Shown piece by piece: positions 54,929-63,798 of a DNA stretch of 64,000 bases. The stretch spans positions 164-64,163 of the forward strand of contig NZ_JAGL01000009.1 in assembly GCF_000526635.1 (NCBI RefSeq), in the 5' to 3' direction. The stretch comes from Aminobacter sp. J41. GTDB lineage: Bacteria; Pseudomonadota; Alphaproteobacteria; Rhizobiales; Rhizobiaceae. The translations under genes and the position numbers were made by a program. The notes under the pieces are model-generated. The model had not been told where the DNA came from. It saw only the letters and a list, made by a program, of their open reading frames with translations, and ran no database searches. Position 1 is the first letter of the stretch, and every line of letters starts with the position of its first letter.

Positions 54929-56043
54929 CACCATTCGTGCTTCAATCCGTTGATTGTGCCGGTCACCACGAAGGTCGTGAGTGACGGGTAGTGAGAGAGT
55001 GCGACACCTGCAGGAGAACCAGCAAGACCGGGGGAGCCATTGGTGTAGGTGCCGTTGATACCGGCAGTACCGGTCAGGCCCTGCTGACCCCAGTCGCCGC
55101 CCCAGTTACCGTGACCACCGCCACCAGCGCCGTGACCGCCACCACCGCTACCCGGAGAGCCCTCGCCTCGTGGCTGGTTGTAGCCTCGACCGAGACCACC
55201 AGGGCCACCAGTGCCACCAGCAACCGGAGTTCGGGTGGTGACCACGCGGTGCAGCGAGGAATATATGCCGACACCTGCGCCTTCTCGGAAGCTACCACGG
55301 TAGTAGGTGATGAAACCCACCGTGACCGTGGACTGGCTGACGGACGAGAGCTTACCGGCCCACGCAACGTTCGGGCCGCCCCAGTAGATGTCGCAGTTGG
55401 CGCTGGAGTCGTAGTACCAGTAGTAGTTGTCGCTGCCGTTGTTCTGGTACCATTCACCAGACGGAGGCTCGCGGTTCGATGTGTCGTAGTAGCCTTGACC
55501 ACCTTGACCGCCGTTACCGCCTCGACCGCCACCACCACGGATCGCCCCGTAGTTGTAGACCTTGGTCGGGATCGTGACACCGAGACCCAGGCCATGACCA
55601 CCAGAATACCAGGTGTGGTTACCACCGCGTCCCTGGATTTCACCCCGGTTGATCAACTCCAGCTCACCATTCGTGAGGTTCGTGATGGTGAGTGCGTAGC
55701 CGTGCTGCGTGGTGCCACCGATGACAGCGCCAGAGACCACCTCGATGATCTTCTTCCAGTCGTCGGCGTTGTCGGTACCAAACTGCCCGGAGATGTAGGT
55801 GTCAGTACCGTTGCCGAGGGTAAGCTTCCAAGCGGCCTCCTGCCCGTAGAATTGGCTGACCATCATAGGGCCCGACGTGGGGACACCGGCAGACATATTC
55901 TGCGCGACGTTCCCCGCCGAGTTGTTCCTAACGATGGAACCGCCACGGTAGAGCGAGGAGAGCATTCGAGGTACAGACGGAGACGCCTTGTACTCCGCCA
56001 GGACTTCACTGAGCATCAGCGGTCCAGAAGTCTTGATAGCCAT
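54928..56043 (-). CDS. Glycine-rich receptor-binding tip adhesin
   Basis: This 371-residue protein has an N-terminal attachment-like region (MAIKTSGPLMLSEVLAEYKASPSVPRML). A beta-rich middle and several glycine-rich tracts follow, e.g. GAIRGGGGRGGNGGQGGQGYY, GGTGGPGGLGRGYNQPRGEGSPG and GGGGHGAGGGGHGNWGG. Such polyglycine tracts form stacked PG-II helices in the T-even gp38-type adhesins, with receptor-binding loops between them. The gene follows the tail fibre and precedes a possible chaperone. The adhesin role is inferred from architecture. Confidence 0.72.
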   Translation of the reverse strand: MAIKTSGPLMLSEVLAEYKASPSVPRMLSSLYRGGSIVRNNSAGNVAQNMSAGVPTSGPMMVSQFYGQEAAWKLTLGNGTDTYISGQFGTDNADDWKKIIEVVSGAVIGGTTQHGYALTITNLTNGELELINRGEIQGRGGNHTWYSGGHGLGLGVTIPTKVYNYGAIRGGGGRGGNGGQGGQGYYDTSNREPPSGEWYQNNGSDNYYWYYDSSANCDIYWGGPNVAWAGKLSSVSQSTVTVGFITYYRGSFREGAGVGIYSSLHRVVTTRTPVAGGTGGPGGLGRGYNQPRGEGSPGSGGGGHGAGGGGHGNWGGDWGQQGLTGTAGINGTYTNGSPGLAGSPAGVALSHYPSLTTFVVTGTINGLKHEW

Positions 56044-56052
56044 TGGACCTCC

Positions 56053-57024
56053 TTAGATCGTCTGGTTGATACCGATGTCGCCCTTCGTGAGGAACGTGCC
56101 GCTAGGCGTCAGCTTTGCGACGACGACGTCGTTGAGGACGAACTCCATCTCGCCGTTGGCGTTGATGCGAGCGAACGTCAGCGAGCCAGCCGCAGCCAGA
56201 GCAATATCGCGAGCCGCTTCTGCAGCGTCCTTGGCGGCAACCGCAGCGTCTCGCGCGTTGATCGCCGTGTTCTTGTCGGAGGCAACCGTGGCCTTATCGG
56301 CAGCGACGTCGTTCTTGTAGCCGAGGACGGTCGCCTTATCGGCTGCTACCGTGGCCTTGTCCGAAGCGACCGTGGCTTTGTCAGCCGCGACCGTTGCCTT
56401 ATCCGCAGCCACGATGGCCTTGTCATTAGCTACCGTAGCCTTGTCGGCAGCGGCGGCAGCGGCAGAGGCAGCAGCTTCCCCGGCCTTTGCCGTGGACGTA
56501 CCGGCAGCGCTGATCGCCGTGTCCCTGGCCGCAATTGCAGCGTCCCTCGCGGCCTCCGCAGAGTTCTTAGCGGAGATCGCCTGAGCCAGGGTCGAGGTCA
56601 TGGAGGTCTCGGCCCACTGCCGGGAGACGGCGTCCGTGGGGTTCACGGGAGTACCGAGATTGGTCACGCGGAGGCCTACAGCATCCCAGTGGCCGTCTTC
56701 GCCCTTCGTCAGAGCAGCGTCAGCCACCTCATCGGCCACCATAAGCGACTGCCAGAACGAGGCGTTCAGGTCATCGTCGATCAGGATGGAGCCGTCGCTG
56801 TAGACGTTGATGAGAGAGTCGCGAGGGGTATCACGATAGATGCGAAGCTCGCCAACGGGTGCCGGTTCGATCTTGATCGTGAATGTGCTGATCCAGGTAA
56901 ACGGGACCGAAGCCCCGTCTACCGTAGCCTTCACATGCTCCTTCGCGAGGTACTGGAACGGAAAGGTGAAATCCGTTTGGGCCCCGGTGAGGCCGGGGAA
57001 CACGATGCTAACTGGGTTAGACAA
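56053..57024 (-). CDS. T7-type tail fibre with heptad-repeat shaft
   Basis: This 323-residue protein's N-terminal domain matches the T7 gp17 attachment domain. It runs VSIVFPGLTGAQTDFTFPFQYLAKEHVKATVDG, GELRIYRDTPRDSLINVYSDGSILIDDDLNASFWQSL and VADEVADAA. Residues ~150-285 form an Ala-rich trimeric coiled coil with a near-perfect seven-residue period (DKATVAA). A short beta tail (RINANGEMEFVLNDVVVAKLTPSG) follows. It is far shorter than T7 gp17 because the receptor-binding part is in the next gene. Confidence 0.9.
   Translation of the reverse strand: MSNPVSIVFPGLTGAQTDFTFPFQYLAKEHVKATVDGASVPFTWISTFTIKIEPAPVGELRIYRDTPRDSLINVYSDGSILIDDDLNASFWQSLMVADEVADAALTKGEDGHWDAVGLRVTNLGTPVNPTDAVSRQWAETSMTSTLAQAISAKNSAEAARDAAIAARDTAISAAGTSTAKAGEAAASAAAAAADKATVANDKAIVAADKATVAADKATVASDKATVAADKATVLGYKNDVAADKATVASDKNTAINARDAAVAAKDAAEAARDIALAAAGSLTFARINANGEMEFVLNDVVVAKLTPSGTFLTKGDIGINQTI
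56290..56460 (-). repeat. 21-bp tandem repeats encoding the fibre heptads
   Basis: Degenerate 21-base units encode DKATVAA-like heptads of the tail fibre shaft, about eight in a row. They are likely prone to expansion or contraction and thus to change fibre length. Confidence 0.7.
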
Positions 57025-57034
57025 TCCTGATCAC

Positions 57035-60000
57035 TTAGCTGATCGAAAAGACGTCATCCAACGGATTGCCACGGGTGGTCTGAACCTCCGCAGCCTTCTC
57101 CTTACCGAGCTTGAACAGCACGTCGAGCGTCTCGGGTGACGTCGTGAGAGGACCATAGCGGTCTTCGCGAGTGAAGGTGCCAGCCGGGACAACCACGGAC
57201 TTGGCGATCTCTTCCTTTGCGGTCTTCTTGAAGAAGCTGAACAGCTCCCTCCAGACCTTCGCGCGAGCATCAGGGGTGAGCTTCTGGTAGCCATCCGAGG
57301 CTGTGATGCGACGGAGAGCTGCTTCGAAGTTCTCGCCCTGTCTGATCGTGACGGAGCCTAGCGGGACGCGATCCCCGGTGCCGCTGCCGACCTTGACCTT
57401 GATGTCCTTGGTGGCCTTCGACTCGTAGACGAGACGCTGGTACTTCTGCCATGCGTTCTGTCCGTCGATGGTCTCCAGGTCGAACAAGGACGGATGCTTC
57501 TTGCCGAGGAGTTCGTCGACCCAACTGATGTGGTAACCGGCGTTCTTCCAGTCGGCCTTCCCGAAGACCTCCGAGGGTTTCCCGAGGGAGATACCCAGGT
57601 CACCCGCACGGTTGAGCATCACGTACTCGGCCCGAAGCGGATCATCCGTCCTCACCGGCTTGGAGTTCGTCGGGTCAATACCGCGCCAGTAGTCGTCATC
57701 GACCGGCTTCCCGAGGAAGTCGATCTTGGCGTAGGCGTTGTATTTGAAGCCAGCGTTCGCCGCGAGCTGCCCGAGGAACTCCTCCGATTCATACTGGGTC
57801 CAGTCGCCGGTAACGACGCCCTGGTTCTTGCCAGCAGCACGGATGAGACCGGGGGTCCACTGCTTCGCGTAATCCTTGAGTACCTGGTTCAGAGTCTTCG
57901 CGGTGTTCTCCGTGGGGTTCTCTGCGATGGTCAGGATGTTGTCGATCATGTCGCCCATGCCTCGCAGGGACGCTGCGTCGGACATGAGGTTGAACGACAG
58001 AAGCAGGAGACCGGTGCCGTAGTCAGACAGCCAGTCGGAGGCGCGGTACGTGTCGTTCACGTACATGCCGTCCTTCATCTCCAGGTAATGCTCGCGCTTG
58101 GCGTCTCGCATGAGACCAACGAGCATCAGCGGAGCAGAGAACGGAAGCAGACGGGTGAGGTCGATGGCCTTACCACCGATGATCAGCGAGGACGGCGGGT
58201 ACTCCTGAAACGCAGCCTTCTTGGCGTCCCACCGCTTGTGACCGGCGGGGCCAGTAATATCGAACAGCCCCATTTCAGCCGCCATGTAGGCCGAGCCCAT
58301 CATCATGTAGCCGAGACGCTGTCGACCGATAGCTCGCTGCTGCGCATGGTAGCCGTTGGCACCCGTCAGATCGTCCACGAACTTGAACGTCTTGACGAAC
58401 TTCTCGCCGTACTTCGTTCGAGCAGCCGCCTTGATCACCGAAGCCGGGATCGGCTGGATCGTCTGCATCGAATGGCTACCGATGTTGATCAGCGTCCTCC
58501 AGAACGGGACCGCCATACGTGCCACGATGGACACGGCGGGGTTCGAGGAGTTGCGCCAGTTGTCGACCTGTTGGGCCATCTTGCCGAGGGCATACCGGGT
58601 ATCGATCACGCCCTGCCAGAGATCGTCCTGCACGGTGATCCTGAGGGACGGATCGACCAGAGCGCCCTTCTCGTCGAACTTGCTGTTGGCGTATTCGAGA
58701 GCCAGCTTCTTCGCCCTGCCCTTCGGGTTACCCGCCTTGAGGGCCAGGTTGTAGCCGTCCGCGTATGCGATGCCGACCGCTCGCATTGCCTTGGAGCTTT
58801 CCGAGGAGGCAATCGACAGGTCAGCCGCGAACTTCCACATGCGAAGCCCGAGGTACCGGAGATATTTGCCCTGGTCCTTCAGAGTATCGTAGTCGGTGTA
58901 CCCGGAGATCGGGTTCTCGGTGATGTCGAAGTCGTCGAGGACGCCCTTGCCCCTGGCGTACGCCGCCTTGAACACCTGCCAGGACCGATTGAACGCCAAG
59001 CGGTAACCCGCGTATTCCCTGAAGGCACGACGGAAGTCGCCCCTCGTGAGGATGTGTTGCGTGATCGGCTGCAGGACGTTGTTCAAGGTGTTCGAGAGAA
59101 CCTCCAGACCAGCCGTCGAAGGCTGACCGAGGAGCGAACTGGAGTGCAGATCGTGGAACGCGCGGAGCCACGAGGACTCCATCAGGGCCTTCTCCTCGGG
59201 AGACAGGCGAGACAGAGCGTTGTCCTTACGGTTTGCCAGGACGGCCTGACGGGCTTTGTCGAACTCATCGAACTGCCGGTATAGGTCATCAAGGACGCCC
59301 ACAGGATCGATGCCCATCTCGTCCAGTTCCATAGACCGGATCAGAACGAACTCGTTCTTCGTGGTCGTAAGGTTGATGCCCATCTCCGAGAGTTCCTCGG
59401 CAATGTCCCTCTCGGCCTCCTTGAGAGCCTTCAGGGTGTGGTCCTTGAACAGGACGCCCTTCCGGGTGTTCATCGCGCTAGACGATGCCGTACCAAGCTC
59501 GCGGTAGACCTCACCGAGCTTCGTCTTGTCCTTGAGGACACCAGCCGCGATGTTCCTCCAGGCCGCGTCGGTGCGAACCTGGGGATTGGCGCGGATGTAC
59601 TCCAGCACCTCACCGGCCTTCGCTTCGAGACGAAGGAGACCCTGTCGCAACAGGGAGGTCACGTAGGTGTGGCCGAGGGAGGTCGCCCGAGGAAGCTGGT
59701 CAGCCGACCGCAGGAGCGTCAGCGCGTCCTCGATGTTGCCCACATGGACAGCCTCGTAGAACTTCGCCGCGTGTTCCCGGTAAGCCTTGGAGGTCGCCCC
59801 GGTCTCGGCACTGTCGATGGCCGACTTGAGGCTCGGGTTGCGCTGCTTCGACAGGTCGAGGACGTGCTGGACAGGCCGCAAGACCTCACCGATGAAGTTG
59901 TCCACGTCTTCCTTCGGAGGTGCCGGGACGTTCTGAGGAGCGTCCTTGATCGGCACCCCGAGGCGCTGCTGCAGGGCTTCTGCGGCAACCTTCTCGCGGA

Positions 60001-60874
60001 CATGGGCCTTCTGCGTCTTGGCTACCTGTTCAGGCGAATGCTTCGTCTCGCGAGACACCTGTGAGGCCACGTTGTCGAGAGCCTTGGCGAGGTCATCGGT
60101 GTTCGCCGGTCCTTCCCGAAGCGGGACGCCGACCTCGTCGGACAACTGCTTCAGGGTGTTCATGTCGACGAACTCGGTCGGGACCGACTTGAGGTACTGG
60201 TAGAGCTTCACGCCGAGCACCGGAGCGGCCAGAAGCGCGTCGGTGATCAGGTTGGCAGCGAAGCCCTTGACCAGGGAGGTCTCCGGGGTGTCCTCGTCGT
60301 TGATCACGAGGAAATCCGGCATGGCACCGCCCGTCCACTCGTCAGCGAGCTGGATCAGGTTGTCCTCGTCCTCGAACGTCAGCGAGGTCACGGCGGCACC
60401 CGCGAGGATACCGCCAGCACCGCCGGTCATCACGCCAGCGGCCACCGCAGGGGTAGCCTGGCCGACGACACCAGCGATCTTCTCACCGACGCCACGTTCG
60501 GTGTCCATGGCCGGGTCAAACAGGGTGTTCGCCTGTTCCTCGACCCACTCACCAGCGCCCTTGAGGGTGTCAATGCCGGTGACCTCACCCACCTTTTTCA
60601 GGCCGATGGAGACACCTTTGGCACCCTCGCGGACAGCGTCGGTGAGGTAGCTGGTTGCCAGCATCGGGGCGACGTAGCTGGCGAGACTTCCCGACCCGCT
60701 CCGCATTGGGTTGTGGATGATCGCCTGGACCTCCTCGCGGGATTTACCGGAGAGAGCGGCGATGTCATCGACAGCGTTCGGGAACTTTTCAGGGTTTGCG
60801 CGGATGGCTTCCAGAAGCTCCGCGCTTGGTTGAAAGGTTCCGTCTTCCTGCGGAACCCAAGGGGAGTTGGTCAT
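57035..60874 (-). CDS. Large internal virion protein (T7 gp16 position, ejectosome)
   Basis: This 1279-residue protein occupies the place of T7 gp16, between the gp15-like gene and the tail fibre. It contains several hydrophobic or amphipathic stretches in the first 220 residues (e.g. AAGVMTGGAGGILAGAAVTSL and FAANLITDALLAAPVLGVKLYQYL), consistent with membrane-penetrating ejection proteins. A long helical middle and a C-terminal helical domain follow. No transglycosylase motif is present; that domain is in the neighbouring gene. AGGAG precedes the ATG. Confidence 0.82.
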   Translation of the reverse strand: MTNSPWVPQEDGTFQPSAELLEAIRANPEKFPNAVDDIAALSGKSREEVQAIIHNPMRSGSGSLASYVAPMLATSYLTDAVREGAKGVSIGLKKVGEVTGIDTLKGAGEWVEEQANTLFDPAMDTERGVGEKIAGVVGQATPAVAAGVMTGGAGGILAGAAVTSLTFEDEDNLIQLADEWTGGAMPDFLVINDEDTPETSLVKGFAANLITDALLAAPVLGVKLYQYLKSVPTEFVDMNTLKQLSDEVGVPLREGPANTDDLAKALDNVASQVSRETKHSPEQVAKTQKAHVREKVAAEALQQRLGVPIKDAPQNVPAPPKEDVDNFIGEVLRPVQHVLDLSKQRNPSLKSAIDSAETGATSKAYREHAAKFYEAVHVGNIEDALTLLRSADQLPRATSLGHTYVTSLLRQGLLRLEAKAGEVLEYIRANPQVRTDAAWRNIAAGVLKDKTKLGEVYRELGTASSSAMNTRKGVLFKDHTLKALKEAERDIAEELSEMGINLTTTKNEFVLIRSMELDEMGIDPVGVLDDLYRQFDEFDKARQAVLANRKDNALSRLSPEEKALMESSWLRAFHDLHSSSLLGQPSTAGLEVLSNTLNNVLQPITQHILTRGDFRRAFREYAGYRLAFNRSWQVFKAAYARGKGVLDDFDITENPISGYTDYDTLKDQGKYLRYLGLRMWKFAADLSIASSESSKAMRAVGIAYADGYNLALKAGNPKGRAKKLALEYANSKFDEKGALVDPSLRITVQDDLWQGVIDTRYALGKMAQQVDNWRNSSNPAVSIVARMAVPFWRTLINIGSHSMQTIQPIPASVIKAAARTKYGEKFVKTFKFVDDLTGANGYHAQQRAIGRQRLGYMMMGSAYMAAEMGLFDITGPAGHKRWDAKKAAFQEYPPSSLIIGGKAIDLTRLLPFSAPLMLVGLMRDAKREHYLEMKDGMYVNDTYRASDWLSDYGTGLLLLSFNLMSDAASLRGMGDMIDNILTIAENPTENTAKTLNQVLKDYAKQWTPGLIRAAGKNQGVVTGDWTQYESEEFLGQLAANAGFKYNAYAKIDFLGKPVDDDYWRGIDPTNSKPVRTDDPLRAEYVMLNRAGDLGISLGKPSEVFGKADWKNAGYHISWVDELLGKKHPSLFDLETIDGQNAWQKYQRLVYESKATKDIKVKVGSGTGDRVPLGSVTIRQGENFEAALRRITASDGYQKLTPDARAKVWRELFSFFKKTAKEEIAKSVVVPAGTFTREDRYGPLTTSPETLDVLFKLGKEKAAEVQTTRGNPLDDVFSIS

Positions 60875-60882
60875 CTGTCTCC

Positions 60883-62865
60883 TTAGAGTTGGTATTCAGG
60901 TCGAGCCATGCGGGACTGGACGTCCTGCTGATGGACCGAGACGAGCTGCTGCTGGATTCGCTGTGCAGCGTCGGTGATTTCGAAGAGAGCCGGTCGCTCA
61001 CCGCCGTTGGACTTGGTCAGATCACTGATCGCGACCGCCAACTGCTGGTCGAACGTCTTCTTGAGCTGGTCTGTCGGGAGTGTCCGCTTGAGGACATCCA
61101 CGGTCTCACGGACGCCAGGCATCTTGAGGACCGGCAGAGCCGAGCGCTTGGTGTTGAACTCGGCCATGGCAGACTGGTAGGTCTCCCGGTCGATTTCACC
61201 GTCGAGGTACGCCTTGAGGGCCACACGCGGGAAGGACGCGCTGTTGAAGTCGGCCTTCTCCATGAACTCCTCATTGTCGACGTTCTCGTCCCCTCCGGTC
61301 ATGCGGGTGAGGACAAGCTGGTACACCTCGGGGCTCTTGGCCTTGAGGTTCTGCAGCTCTGCCTCGTCACCAGACAGGGCCAAGTTGGCAATCTGGACGA
61401 TCTCGTCGGCATCCCGCTCTTCCTTCAGCGCGGCCTTCTGCTGGTTCTCCACGCGGATGCGCTTCAGGTTGTCGCGGACGTACTCGCGCTGTGCCTCGGG
61501 AAGCTTGGCGTTCGCCATGAGGTCTTCGATGTGGTCGCTGTCAGCGAACTGGGGGTCAGACTCGGCACGACGGACGAGTTCCTGGGCGTAGCTCCGACGA
61601 GCCTCACCGGAGTCGACACCGAAGTTCTCCGGGGCCGTCTCTAGGAAGGTCGCGACATCCTCCTCGCCGCCGTCAGCGTCGAGCGCGAGAGTGCCCTTCT
61701 CTTCCTTGGTGGAGGCTACGCGGACACCGGCAGCTACCTGGTCTCGATACGCGATGAGCGCATTGACGACACGACGGAAGTCGGTGTTGGCGCGGTTGCC
61801 CTGGATGCCGTCGTACTTGCCTTTACCGTCCTTGCCCTTGAGCGCTGCCCACTGACCAGCCAGCACCTTGTCTGCGAAATCCTCGGCGGAGATTCGCCCT
61901 TCAAGGAAGTCGGACAGACGCTGGCCCTTCGGCATGACCTTCTCCAGCAACACCTGAGCGAGCTGGTGCTGGACAGCCGGGGTGAACCGCGTGGTCTTCG
62001 GGTCAAGACCGGATGCACGGACGACAGCCTTCAGCGTACTCGGGATGAACTGGTAGAGACCAGCCGCACCAGTGTAGCCACCGGGACCAGAGTACTGCTT
62101 CTGGTGCTCCATGACCTGTTCGATGGTCATTTCGGTGAGCTTGACGCCCCCACGTCCGTTGATGGCGTTGTAGTTACCACCACTCTCGCCGCCCATGAGC
62201 GGCACCATGAGGTTCGTCCAGGCGTCTCCATCCTTCAGGGCAGACAGTTCGATGTCCACCTTGGAGGCTAGGCGGTTCTCCAGCGCTTGCTTGTGGAGAC
62301 TCGGCATGAAGCTGTCGAGGTGACCGGCATGGACCTGGACCATATCCTTGAAGATCGGAGCGATCCGGGTAATGTAGCCGTGGTAGTAGCTGTCGCTAGA
62401 TCCGTTCAGCTTCTCGAAAACCGCGGCCTTCTGCTGTTCGAAGAACTGAGAGAGGGCTTGTGGGTCCGAATTTTCGTGCAGACCAGCCTGTGCGTAGGCC
62501 GTCCGAAGCTCACCAGCGAACAGATCGGCGTCCAGGCGACCTCGTTCGGCCTCATACGAGTCCAAATCCATCTCGTCGGACTTCATCAGGCCGAAGAAAG
62601 AGCTTCCCTTGGCGATGCGGACGCGGCTTTCCTCGGCTCCCATCATCGCGAGAGCCGCCTTCTGCTCCCTTTCGAGCTGTCCCTCGCCGGTATCCTTCTG
62701 CTTTTCCTGGTAAGCAGCGGCAGCATCCGGCAGGACGCCCAAGAGACGCGCCAGAGCGGCCCCAGGTTCGTTCCTCGCGTCGTGGTAGTCATAGACAGTG
62801 CGAGGACTCGGGATGTTCGACGTCTCCTTGTACGTCGGAATCATCGATTGCTGTGGTGCTGCCAT
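60883..62865 (-). CDS. Internal virion protein with lytic transglycosylase domain (gp15 position)
   Basis: This 660-residue protein lies between the gp14- and gp16-like genes. Residues about 215-345 form an SLT-type domain: GGESGGNYNAINGRGG, with Glu ~225 as catalytic acid, then AAGLYQFIPSTLKAVVRASGLDP and VQHQLAQVLLEK. It would open peptidoglycan during DNA ejection. In T7 this activity is at the N-terminus of gp16, so the domain has moved between ejectosome genes. The ATG overlaps the previous stop by one base (TAATG). Confidence 0.85.
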   Translation of the reverse strand: MAAPQQSMIPTYKETSNIPSPRTVYDYHDARNEPGAALARLLGVLPDAAAAYQEKQKDTGEGQLEREQKAALAMMGAEESRVRIAKGSSFFGLMKSDEMDLDSYEAERGRLDADLFAGELRTAYAQAGLHENSDPQALSQFFEQQKAAVFEKLNGSSDSYYHGYITRIAPIFKDMVQVHAGHLDSFMPSLHKQALENRLASKVDIELSALKDGDAWTNLMVPLMGGESGGNYNAINGRGGVKLTEMTIEQVMEHQKQYSGPGGYTGAAGLYQFIPSTLKAVVRASGLDPKTTRFTPAVQHQLAQVLLEKVMPKGQRLSDFLEGRISAEDFADKVLAGQWAALKGKDGKGKYDGIQGNRANTDFRRVVNALIAYRDQVAAGVRVASTKEEKGTLALDADGGEEDVATFLETAPENFGVDSGEARRSYAQELVRRAESDPQFADSDHIEDLMANAKLPEAQREYVRDNLKRIRVENQQKAALKEERDADEIVQIANLALSGDEAELQNLKAKSPEVYQLVLTRMTGGDENVDNEEFMEKADFNSASFPRVALKAYLDGEIDRETYQSAMAEFNTKRSALPVLKMPGVRETVDVLKRTLPTDQLKKTFDQQLAVAISDLTKSNGGERPALFEITDAAQRIQQQLVSVHQQDVQSRMARPEYQL

Positions 62866-63326
62866 TACTTGAAGGCTCCATAGTTGCTAAGCCCAGCCGT
62901 AGCGATCCGCGTCATGGCCGTCAGAGGGTTGACCCTGTTGGTGTTGATCTGGTTCTGAGCACCGATCTGGATGTTCTTGCCGGAAAGCGCGTAGTTCGCG
63001 TTAGCCGCGTCTGCGCGATCCTTGGCATTTGCGATTGAGAGAGCGCCCTGGCGTCCCTGTTCGGCCCCGCGAGCGGCCATGGTGGCACCATACGTTCCAC
63101 CGCCAGCGGTTTTGACGGCGCTCTTGCCGCGAGCCGCCTCAAGGAAAGCCTGATAGGCGTCTTTGTTGGCCGCATTCGTCTCGACAAGGAACTCGCGCTC
63201 ATTTGCAGCGTGTTGCAGACGAGCCTGTTCCTGAATCATGCGGTTGTTCTTCTTTGCAGCGCTTGCTTGCCCTGCGACCTCTGCCGCACCAGCGGCGAGA
63301 CCAATGACTAGACCGAGATCACACAA
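62865..63326 (-). CDS. Internal virion protein B-like (T7 gp14 position)
   Basis: This 153-residue protein has an N-terminal small-residue hydrophobic helix (LGLVIGLAAGAAEVAGQASAAKKNN). A long helical region (QARLQHAANEREFLVETNAANKDAYQAFLEAARGKSAVK) and an Ala/Gly-rich tail with MAARGAEQGRQGALSIANAKDRADAANANYALS follow, as in T7 gp14-type ejection proteins. The start is a TTG at 63326 behind GGAGAG, overlapping the gp13-like stop. Confidence 0.8.
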   Translation of the reverse strand: MCDLGLVIGLAAGAAEVAGQASAAKKNNRMIQEQARLQHAANEREFLVETNAANKDAYQAFLEAARGKSAVKTAGGGTYGATMAARGAEQGRQGALSIANAKDRADAANANYALSGKNIQIGAQNQINTNRVNPLTAMTRIATAGLSNYGAFK

Positions 63327-63798
63327 GTGCGTCTCTCCGAATGACGAAAGGACGGAACAATTCGCCGGTCGCTCCATAGGGAACGGGCGGCAGAAGCTCT
63401 GCGCCACACCACTTGAGCCAGCGGTGATGCAGGGTGTTGTTTCCGTGGGTGAAGTTGATGAGGTGCTGGAGGTCGGGATAGGTCTGGAACCACCCGGCCA
63501 GGTGTTTGCGACACTCGCGAATGAACGGGACACGGTACTTTTCGATGTGAACCGTCGCGAGAGCCCAAATTAGTGCAGTATGAGGGGTAATTCGGCGGAT
63601 GCCCCAAATGACAAAGGGTCCATCCGGTGTGTCGGCTACGTGAGCTTCCTCGGAGTGCTGCAGGGAGTCCCTAAGACCACCCAGGCCATAGGGTCTCCCA
63701 TAGAAAGCCAGCAGCTCCTTCTGATCCGCCGCCCTCAGATTGAGCGCGATGGTCGGAAGGTCGTCCTCACGAGCCCTCCGTACCATGTAGTCGGTCAT
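63319..63798 (-). CDS. Internal virion protein A-like (T7 gp13, GNAT fold)
   Basis: This 159-residue protein starts MTDYMVRRAREDDLPTIALNLR. It shows the GNAT-like pattern of T7 gp13 homologues, including GPFVIWGIRRITPHTALIWALATVHIEKYRVPFIREC and LINFTHGNNTLHHRWLKWCGAEL. The ATG overlaps the gp12 stop (TGATG), which fixes the start; the frame reaching 63840 is not used. Required for virion assembly in T7 although not retained in the particle. Confidence 0.85.
   Translation of the reverse strand: MTDYMVRRAREDDLPTIALNLRAADQKELLAFYGRPYGLGGLRDSLQHSEEAHVADTPDGPFVIWGIRRITPHTALIWALATVHIEKYRVPFIRECRKHLAGWFQTYPDLQHLINFTHGNNTLHHRWLKWCGAELLPPVPYGATGELFRPFVIRRDALV

Noticed and set aside
54991-59284. Long open frames antisense to the tail fibre, adhesin and gp16-like genes
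   Set aside because: The - strand products have phage structural features and tiled starts; the antisense products do not.
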